This document shows, piece by piece, positions 6,592 to 11,674 of a stretch of 11,674 bases of DNA. Under the pieces are notes generated by a model. The model was not told the origin of the DNA, ran no database searches, and worked only from the letters and a program-made list of their open reading frames with translations. Within the stretch, counting starts at the first letter, position 1, and each line of letters starts with the position of its first letter. The stretch is from Bacteriovoracaceae bacterium UBA6144 (GTDB lineage: Bacteria > Bdellovibrionota > Bacteriovoracia > Bacteriovoracales > Bacteriovoracaceae), in the NCBI GenBank assembly GCA_002435705.1, contig DIVA01000102.1, forward strand, positions 1 to 11,674, read 5' to 3'. The translations under genes and the position numbers were made by a program.

Positions 6592-7385
6592 CCGACAACC
6601 TCACGAATTTTAAGAAGCTGCTCGACCACAGCCTTGACTTGCTCAATAGGGAGTGCGGTCGCTGCATCTGAAAGAGCTTTCGCCGGATCCGGGTGACACT
6701 CCATAAAAACACCATCGGCTCCAGCGGCGACAGCGGCTCGTGCGAGGGTGAGAATCTGCTCGCGTTTGCCCCCTGTTGCAGTCCCCAAGCCTCCGGGGCG
6801 TTGAACACAGTGAGTGGCATCATGAACAGTTTTCACACCAAAAGACTTCATGATTTGAAATGAAGCCATATCAACCACAAGATTATTATATCCAAACGAG
6901 CTTCCCCGCTCGGTGAGAAGGATCTGCTCTTTACTCAGGCCCGCCGCCACCGCCTTATCGACGATATTCTTGGTTTCTTCAGGCGAGAGGAATTGACCTT
7001 TTTTTACTTTAAGCACACGTTTATGTTTCACACACGCCAGCGCCCCTTGGTGAATCATATCTGTTTGGCGACACAGAAAAGCTGGAACCTGAAGCACACT
7101 CACAACCTTTGCCACCACCTCGGCTTGATCCGGAAGATGGAAATCTGTGAGAGTAGGAATCTTGAAAGTTTTTGAGACCTCTTCCAAAATTTTTAACCCT
7201 TCGTCTATTCCTGGGCCTCGATAGGAGGTAAAAGATGAGCGATTGGCCTTGTCGAAACTTCCCTTGAAGTGAAGATTGATTTTATCTTTAAAAGGCGCCA
7301 AATCAGTGACTAAGCGCTCGGCCATACTCATGGCAAGATCGCGGCTTTCAATCACACAAGGGCCTGTGAATAGATCCATTTTCAT
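6588..7385 (-). CDS. kdsA: 3-deoxy-8-phosphooctulonate synthase (KDO-8-phosphate synthase), metal-dependent type
   Basis: It condenses phosphoenolpyruvate with arabinose-5-phosphate to give KDO-8-phosphate, the first committed step of KDO synthesis. The 265 residues show GPCVIESRD (8-16), KGSFDKANRSSFTSYRGPG (41-59), TDFHLPDQAE (80-89) and PAFLCRQTDM (101-110). GSSFGYNNLVVDM (161-173), DATHCVQRPGGLG (189-201) and MECHPDPAKALSD (228-240) follow. Cys10, His192, Glu229 and Asp240 match the four metal ligands known from Aquifex KdsA (Cys11, His185, Glu222, Asp233), with identical spacing among the last three. E. coli-type enzymes have Asn in place of the Cys. The open frame extends to 7481 but runs through pyrG codons. 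The ATG at 7385 overlaps the pyrG stop in ATGA and has GAGG 5 nt upstream, so it is the start used here. No arabinose-5-phosphate isomerase gene (kdsD) is in the window. Confidence 0.96.
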   Translation of the reverse strand: MKMDLFTGPCVIESRDLAMSMAERLVTDLAPFKDKINLHFKGSFDKANRSSFTSYRGPGIDEGLKILEEVSKTFKIPTLTDFHLPDQAEVVAKVVSVLQVPAFLCRQTDMIHQGALACVKHKRVLKVKKGQFLSPEETKNIVDKAVAAGLSKEQILLTERGSSFGYNNLVVDMASFQIMKSFGVKTVHDATHCVQRPGGLGTATGGKREQILTLARAAVAAGADGVFMECHPDPAKALSDAATALPIEQVKAVVEQLLKIREVVG

Positions 7386-8980
7386 TTTGTCCTCACATTT
7401 TCTGCCGAGGCTCTCAGAAAACTCAAAAAGAGTGGGTGGGCAGAGGTTGGTTTTGATTTGAATTCTGGGTGATACTGGCAAGCGATAAAATAAGGATGAT
7501 TCTTGAGCTCAATCAGTTCAACCAAGTTGAGTTTTGTATTTCTTCCGGAGATAGACAAGCCTTTAGCCTCAAGAGCTGCAACATACTGGTTATTCACTTC
7601 AAGGCGGTGGCGGTGGCGCTCAGAAATTAATTTTTGGCCATAGACTTTTTCAGCGAGACTTCCAGCAGTGAGCTCACAGTCATAAGCGCCTAGTCTCATG
7701 GTGCCACCTTTCTGAGCATCTTTTTGACCAGACATATAATGAATCACGAACTCGCCCTCATCCTTAAACTCCATCGAGGTCGCCGCTTTTATTCCTGCGA
7801 CATGACGAGCGAACTCAATGATCGCCAATTGCATTCCTAGGCAGATGCCGAAGAAAGGAATATTTTTTTCGCGAGCGTATTGAATCGCCTTAATCTTTCC
7901 TTCCGTCCCTCGCTGACCAAATCCGCCAGGAACCAGAATCCCATCCACAGAATCAAGATTCGCTTTTCCACTTTCGATATCTTCGGCATCAATGTAGACC
8001 GGGACAAGCTTGAATTGATTTTGAATCGCCGCATGCCGAAGCGCCTCATCGAGAGACTTATAACTCTCAATCAATTCAGTGTATTTTCCGACAATCCCAA
8101 TTTTTACATCTCTTGTGGGATGAGTGGCATTATACACAACCTTCTCGAGTTCATCTATTTTGGGTTGCGGGGACCAGATATTCAAAATTTCTGTGACACG
8201 CTCATCAAGCCCTTGGCGATGAAACTCAAGGGGGACTTTGTAGATGAGATCGAGATCTATGGATTGAAAAACATTTTTCTTGGAAACGTTACAGAACAAA
8301 GAAATTTTCTCAATGATATCATCATCAATGTGTCTGTCTGAGCGACAGATAATCATCTGAGGAAAAAGACCAATACTCCGCAGCTCTTTCACTGAGTGCT
8401 GAGCCGGCTTTGATTTCAACTCCCCCGCAGCCGCCAGGTAAGGAACCAAGACAAGGTGGATGAATAGAACGTTCTCCGCTCCCACATCAAGTGCGAACTG
8501 ACGGATAGATTCCATGAAAGGCAGAGACTCGATGTCTCCGACCGTGCCACCAATTTCCCCGATCAGCATGTCGCTATTTTCTGCTGCAATCTTTATCCGG
8601 CGTTTGATTTCATCCGTTATATGAGGAACAACCTGCACCGTTTTGCCAAGATACTTCCCTTCACGCTCATTCTCAATCACCCGCAAGTAAACTTGACCGG
8701 TGGTAAAGTTGTTGGTTTTGGAAAGAGTCAGGCTCGTGAAGCGCTCATAGTGGCCCAGATCTAAATCCGTCTCGGCGCCATCGTCCGTCACGAAAACCTC
8801 ACCGTGCTGGGTGGGGCTCATGGTGCCTGGGTCAACGTTTATGTAAGGATCCATCTTGAGCATATTCACGCGAAAACCGCGACGCTCAATCAGGGAGGCA
8901 ATGGAGGCTGCCGCCAAGCCTTTTCCAAGAGAGCTCGTCACTCCGCCGGTGATAAAAATATATTTTTTTGTCTGCTTCAC
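7382..8980 (-). CDS. pyrG: CTP synthase (glutamine-hydrolysing)
   Basis: It converts UTP to CTP using ATP and glutamine-derived ammonia. The 532 residues cover both family domains. The synthetase domain starts with YIFITGGVTSSLGKGLAAAS (7-26) and DPYINVDPGTMSPTQHGEVF (44-63), followed by ETDLDLGHYERF and IGGTVGDIES. The class I glutamine amidotransferase domain has PGGFGQRG (351-358), GICLGMQ with nucleophile Cys380, SERHRHRLEVNN (453-464) and QYHPEF with His504 and Glu506 of the triad. The start is GTG: the codon at 8978-8980 overlaps the kdsB stop in GTGA, and GAGG lies 10 nt upstream. No nearby ATG gives a full domain. Its place between kdsB and kdsA ties CTP supply to the CTP-using step of KDO activation. 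The sequence looks intact. Confidence 0.98.
   Translation of the reverse strand: MKQTKKYIFITGGVTSSLGKGLAAASIASLIERRGFRVNMLKMDPYINVDPGTMSPTQHGEVFVTDDGAETDLDLGHYERFTSLTLSKTNNFTTGQVYLRVIENEREGKYLGKTVQVVPHITDEIKRRIKIAAENSDMLIGEIGGTVGDIESLPFMESIRQFALDVGAENVLFIHLVLVPYLAAAGELKSKPAQHSVKELRSIGLFPQMIICRSDRHIDDDIIEKISLFCNVSKKNVFQSIDLDLIYKVPLEFHRQGLDERVTEILNIWSPQPKIDELEKVVYNATHPTRDVKIGIVGKYTELIESYKSLDEALRHAAIQNQFKLVPVYIDAEDIESGKANLDSVDGILVPGGFGQRGTEGKIKAIQYAREKNIPFFGICLGMQLAIIEFARHVAGIKAATSMEFKDEGEFVIHYMSGQKDAQKGGTMRLGAYDCELTAGSLAEKVYGQKLISERHRHRLEVNNQYVAALEAKGLSISGRNTKLNLVELIELKNHPYFIACQYHPEFKSKPTSAHPLFLSFLRASAENVRTK
7391..7394 (-). promoter_or_regulatory. Ribosome binding site deciding the kdsA start
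   Basis: GAGG on the minus strand lies 5 nt before the ATG at 7385, inside the last codons of pyrG. It supports the short KdsA start over the upstream extension to 7481. Confidence 0.65.
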
Positions 8981-9705
8981 TTTAAGAGTTCCTCTACTTT
9001 TTTTATATCTTCCGGACGATCCACTCCGACTAAATTCACGACTACTTTGTGCGCTCCATAACTTAATCCATGATCCATGCCTTTGAGCTGTTCCAGCTGC
9101 TCACAATCGGCCAGCCACGACTGATCGGCGTCATTGAAAGCCTTCAATGATTGAGGACGATACGAATACACTCCCACATGTTGGTTCCAGGATTTATTGA
9201 TCCCGTCACGATCATAGGGCAAAGAGGCTCTCGAGAAATACAAACACCTTCCTCCCTGACCCACAACAGCTTTCACAACATTTGGGTCACTCCAAGCCGG
9301 GTGAGTCAATGGACGCTCGACGACTAAAGTGGTGACATCGAATTTGGTTGAGGCGTGATAGGCAACGAGTTCTTTAATCACACTCCCTTGCAAAAGCGGC
9401 TCATCTCCCTGCACGTTGATGATAAATTCAAAGTTGTGTTGCTTTAGAAAACGCTCATAGGCCAGAGCAATTCGCTGAGAACCTGAGGGGACATCGTCAT
9501 CCACACGCAGCACCTGCCCACCGAAGCCGAGCACAGTCTTCTCTATCCCTTCATGATCAGTGACAACGTAGGTCGGCACTCCGCTCTGACTACAATTCTC
9601 ATAAACCCATTGCACCATCGGCTTGCCTAAAATGGGGGCAAGTGGTTTTCCGGGAAATCGGCTGGACTGGAATCGAGATGGAATGAGTATGCAGGCTTTT
9701 GACAT
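8977..9705 (-). CDS. kdsB: 3-deoxy-manno-octulosonate cytidylyltransferase (CMP-KDO synthetase)
   Basis: It joins CTP and KDO to give CMP-KDO, the activated donor for lipid A glycosylation by WaaA. The 242-residue length is normal. Seen: the nucleotide-binding motif PSRFQSSRFPGKPLA (9-23), GKPMVQWVYE (27-36), NVQGDEPLL (97-105), YFSRASLPYDR (156-166), HVGVYSYR (176-183), CEQLEQLK (201-208) and VGVDRPEDIKKVEE (226-239). The usual SGTDR motif reads SGSQR at 74-78, a variation in an otherwise standard protein. The ATG at 9705 has GAGG 4 nt upstream, and a good promoter ends about 15 nt before it. It is the first gene of the minus-strand KDO operon and overlaps pyrG by 4 nt. Confidence 0.96.
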   Translation of the reverse strand: MSKACILIPSRFQSSRFPGKPLAPILGKPMVQWVYENCSQSGVPTYVVTDHEGIEKTVLGFGGQVLRVDDDVPSGSQRIALAYERFLKQHNFEFIINVQGDEPLLQGSVIKELVAYHASTKFDVTTLVVERPLTHPAWSDPNVVKAVVGQGGRCLYFSRASLPYDRDGINKSWNQHVGVYSYRPQSLKAFNDADQSWLADCEQLEQLKGMDHGLSYGAHKVVVNLVGVDRPEDIKKVEELLK

Positions 9706-9727
9706 GTAACCTCAAAATGAATGGCCT

Positions 9728-9756
9728 ATTTTATGCTTAAGCTTAGAGCACGACAA
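9728..9756 (-). promoter_or_regulatory. Sigma70-type promoter of the kdsB-pyrG-kdsA-kdsC operon
   Basis: On the minus strand there is a -35 box TTGTCG (9751-9756), a spacer of exactly 17 nt, and a -10 box TAAAAT (9728-9733). Transcription would begin near 9721, leaving a leader of about 15 nt that contains the kdsB GAGG site. The 17-nt spacer is itself a near-palindrome (see findings). No other promoter is needed inside the operon because all genes overlap. Confidence 0.65.
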
Positions 9757-9792
9757 CCAAATACCTCTTGCGTGGAGGTGGACACTATACGT

Positions 9793-9798
9793 TATAAT
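9793..9798 (+). promoter_or_regulatory. Perfect TATAAT -10 box just before the small secreted protein gene
   Basis: TATAAT matches consensus fully. The best -35 candidate is TTGCGT at 9768-9773 with a long 19-nt spacer. Predicted transcription start is near 9805, which is the first ATG of the gene, so the mRNA could be leaderless or nearly so. The -10 box is strong, but the promoter as a whole is only moderately supported. Confidence 0.45.
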
Positions 9799-9804
9799 AG
9801 AAGA

Positions 9805-10152
9805 ATGATGAAAGGAATCGTCACAATATTGACTCTGAGTCTTACTTTGCCTCTAAAGGCCCAGACTTTTGATATCTCGCGGGATGTTATCACAGACCCC
9901 AATCTTTCCCTCCGTTGCAAAGAGCAGATGAAAGAGCGCGCTGAGAAGATCAAATTCCGTCAAAAACTTAACGATTTAATGAAACGTAATGATGTTTTAC
10001 TTAAGAAAATGCCGCAAACACGCCCAAGTATGGTGAAGCGCCTAGAGGCGAATCAAATTAGTGTAAAAAATGAACTCTATTTAGCAGACCTCCAAGTCAA
10101 AGCCATGGAAGAGACCATCATCCGCTCGGGCTGCCCCGGCATCAATCTATAA
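9805..10152 (+). CDS. Small secreted protein with a coiled-coil-like helix and two cysteines
   Basis: I do not recognise this 115-residue protein. A signal peptide is clear: MMKGIVTILTLSLTLPLKA, with likely cleavage after Ala19. The mature part is highly charged, and residues about 37-108 look like a long helix rich in Lys, Glu, Leu and Met that could form a coiled coil. Cys38 and Cys110 bracket this helix and could form one disulfide. The open frame continues upstream to an ATG at 9721, but those 28 codons lie over the divergent kdsB promoter, have no ribosome site, and would bury the signal peptide. The start is therefore 9805, or 9808, which has AGAAG 4 nt upstream. It precedes the TolC-family gene by 68 nt on the same strand. 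A periplasmic helper role is possible, but nothing shows it. Confidence 0.7.
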   Translation: MMKGIVTILTLSLTLPLKAQTFDISRDVITDPNLSLRCKEQMKERAEKIKFRQKLNDLMKRNDVLLKKMPQTRPSMVKRLEANQISVKNELYLADLQVKAMEETIIRSGCPGINL

Positions 10153-10209
10153 ACACTCTTCTCTTTTCGTTTCACTCATTGTTAGACTCTATCTCACACA
10201 CAACTCACT

Positions 10210-10214
10210 AGGAG
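10210..10214 (+). promoter_or_regulatory. Ribosome binding site deciding the TTG start of the TolC-family gene
   Basis: AGGAG lies 6 nt before the TTG at 10221. The next in-frame ATG (10245) would remove the front of the signal peptide, so the TTG is preferred. Confidence 0.65.
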
Positions 10215-10220
10215 AGAGAA

Positions 10221-11674
10221 TTGTTTTTAAGTCACCTTGGGGCAATGATTGTCCTTTGGGGATTGACCTCAACGGCTTTGGCACAGGATGTGACAGAGGC
10301 AGATGTGTTCGGAGAAAGCGAGGCGCCCTCACAGGAATTGTCTCTTCCTGTGGAATCCGACACAACATCCCTTGAGTCTGCCCCACCAGAAACTGAAATC
10401 CTTTTGGAGCCAACTCCTAAGCCTGCACCACGGACGCGTACCAGTCGCTCCTCTCGCGTAGAGGATGATACACAAGAAGGCCGTCTGGTTGAGCTTCGTT
10501 CATCGATCGAAGAGGCCTTGCGACGCAACCCCTTTGAAAAAATTCGTGATAACACTAATGCGCGCATTGATCTCGATAAGAGTGATAACTTTGATGGCTT
10601 CTGGCTGCCTCAAGTTAGTTTAGATATAAATTCCTCTAACCAGCGCTACGATCGACTCTACACCTCTCAAAGCACGGCTCCTGGACTAGAGAGTCAGATT
10701 CCACCCACTGGTAGTTTCGGGGTGAGTATCAAGGACTACACCGTTTTTAATTGGGGTCGCGACTATCTGGCTTATCAAAATCGCAAAAAAATTCTCGAAC
10801 GTGAGAACCAGAGGCTCACAGAAGCTCGTCGCCGGCTACGCTTTGATGTGATCACCCAATTCTTCACGCTCGTTCGCGCTAAAGAGATTGTAAAAATTAA
10901 GCGTGAGCAGTTACGCCAGAGCTCCTTTATTCATCGCCTCGCCCGCGAGAAACTCCAATTAAGAAAAATTCCTGCCATGGAGTATTATCAAACTCGCTCG
11001 GAATTCCTGCGTGCTCAAACTGAGTACCAGCAGTCTTTGTTTGATGTCGGTCACGAAGAAGAGCGTCTCTCAAACTTTCTAGGTGATGAGTATCAGTCAA
11101 ATTATAAAACCACAGAGCAGCTGAGATTTACGACGCTCTCAACTTCGGTAGAACAGGCCCTGTCCCAAGCCATGCAAACCTCCCCTCCTTATCGGGATGC
11201 AAAAGTTCAGTATGAAAATGCACAGCGTTTTTATGAGAAGGTGATCAAGGATAATCTCCCTCTCCCGAAATTCACCCTTGGAATGGGGAGCTACAGTCAG
11301 CAATTTGCTCCCGCAGGTAACAACTGGCTGCGCGACACCCCCACCGGAAGAAACGTTGAAATGGTGGCTGCAGTGAATATGAGCTGGACTCTAATTGGCG
11401 AGAAGGGATTATTTAATTCGCGCGAAAACAAACGTGCCTACCTCGATAAGCGAATTGCAGAGATTCAGTTTTATAATGCGAAAAGAGAAATTGATGTGCG
11501 CATCAAGACCTTGATCCGAACCATTAAATTCCTCGAGCAAAAAGTCACAATCTCTGACTACCAAGATAAGAATGCGCGCTCAAATTTTGATTCGACTCTT
11601 AAAAACTATACCACGGGCCGCACTGACTTTCCTCAAATCAAACTCTCTCTTGATAACTGGGTTCTCTCACTTAT
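10221..11674 (+). CDS. TolC-family outer-membrane efflux protein (3' end outside the window)
   Basis: The frame is open from a TTG at 10221 to the window edge, giving 484 residues. TolC-family proteins form trimeric outer-membrane channels for efflux pumps or type I secretion. Seen: a signal peptide ending STALA before Gln22; a low-complexity stretch at about 23-88 that is acidic and Pro/Ser-rich, then basic near 71-79; and SIEEALRRNP (95-104), the usual TolC start motif. A beta-strand segment with FWLPQVSLDINSS and a strand ending in FNWGRD follow. Long coiled-coil helices run at about 182-290. A second repeat begins at SVEQALSQAMQTSP (309-322), with LPLPKFTLGMG (346-356) and helices from about 400. 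No inner-membrane pump or adaptor gene is visible, so the substrate is unknown. The TTG start has an excellent AGGAG 6 nt upstream. Length visible already matches most of a TolC protein. Confidence 0.9.
   Translation, partial: MFLSHLGAMIVLWGLTSTALAQDVTEADVFGESEAPSQELSLPVESDTTSLESAPPETEILLEPTPKPAPRTRTSRSSRVEDDTQEGRLVELRSSIEEALRRNPFEKIRDNTNARIDLDKSDNFDGFWLPQVSLDINSSNQRYDRLYTSQSTAPGLESQIPPTGSFGVSIKDYTVFNWGRDYLAYQNRKKILERENQRLTEARRRLRFDVITQFFTLVRAKEIVKIKREQLRQSSFIHRLAREKLQLRKIPAMEYYQTRSEFLRAQTEYQQSLFDVGHEEERLSNFLGDEYQSNYKTTEQLRFTTLSTSVEQALSQAMQTSPPYRDAKVQYENAQRFYEKVIKDNLPLPKFTLGMGSYSQQFAPAGNNWLRDTPTGRNVEMVAAVNMSWTLIGEKGLFNSRENKRAYLDKRIAEIQFYNAKREIDVRIKTLIRTIKFLEQKVTISDYQDKNARSNFDSTLKNYTTGRTDFPQIKLSLDNWVLSL

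Noticed and set aside
7386..7481. N-terminal extension of KdsA
   Set aside because: It runs through PyrG coding sequence, while the ATG at 7385 has a proper ribosome site and an ATGA overlap.
7880..8341. A 153-residue open frame on the + strand opposite pyrG
   Set aside because: It lies entirely antisense to conserved PyrG codons, has no ribosome site or recognisable motif, and its composition is that of a reverse-strand shadow.
9721..9804. N-terminal extension of the small secreted protein
   Set aside because: It covers the divergent kdsB promoter, has no ribosome site, and would place the signal peptide in the interior.
10232..10567. A 111-residue minus-strand open frame opposite the tolC start
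   Set aside because: The + strand carries a signal peptide, a strong ribosome site and TolC motifs. The minus frame is Ser/Arg-rich, as expected from the reverse complement.

Overview
The window reads as chromosomal core DNA of a Gram-negative bacterium with mid-range GC. It carries a lipopolysaccharide KDO pathway, a TolC-type outer-membrane channel, and a DsbD-type thiol reductase. The protein style and gene mix (large exported orphan protein, small cysteine-rich secreted proteins, metal-type KdsA, GpsA next to a DUF493 protein) suggest a Bdellovibrionota or other former deltaproteobacterial lineage. That placement is a judgement from memory of the families, not a measured result. I see no mobile element, CRISPR array, rRNA, tRNA or phage gene, and no gene-free stretch longer than about 100 bases.

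Layout. (1) Positions 1-885 (+) hold the 3' part of a DsbD/ScsB-like gene, cut by the window edge. (2) Positions 868-2450 (-) hold a three-gene operon read as DUF493 protein, gpsA, then a small six-cysteine exported protein; its last gene overlaps the end of dsbD tail to tail. (3) Positions 2528-5481 (+) hold a large exported protein of unknown function followed 2 nt later by a two-domain Sua5-type threonylcarbamoyl-AMP synthase. (4) Positions 5471-9705 (-) hold a tight operon read as kdsB, pyrG, kdsA, kdsC, then a membrane protein with a PH-like segment. Every junction overlaps by 4 or 7 nt, and a good sigma70-type promoter sits just upstream of kdsB. (5) Positions 9805-11674 (+) hold a small secreted coiled-coil protein and then a TTG-started TolC-family gene that runs off the right edge.

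How the genes fit together. The central operon makes KDO-8-phosphate (KdsA), dephosphorylates it (KdsC) and activates KDO with CTP (KdsB). The CTP synthase PyrG is encoded between kdsB and kdsA, so the nucleotide supply is co-expressed with its consumer. GpsA makes glycerol-3-phosphate for phospholipids, and TolC and DsbD serve the envelope. Most of the window is therefore envelope biogenesis, plus one tRNA-modification gene (t6A).

The parts that remain unexplained are the 672-residue exported protein, the PH-like membrane protein after kdsC, the two small exported proteins, and a near-palindrome inside the kdsB promoter. I did not find a convincing new multi-gene defence or mobile system.
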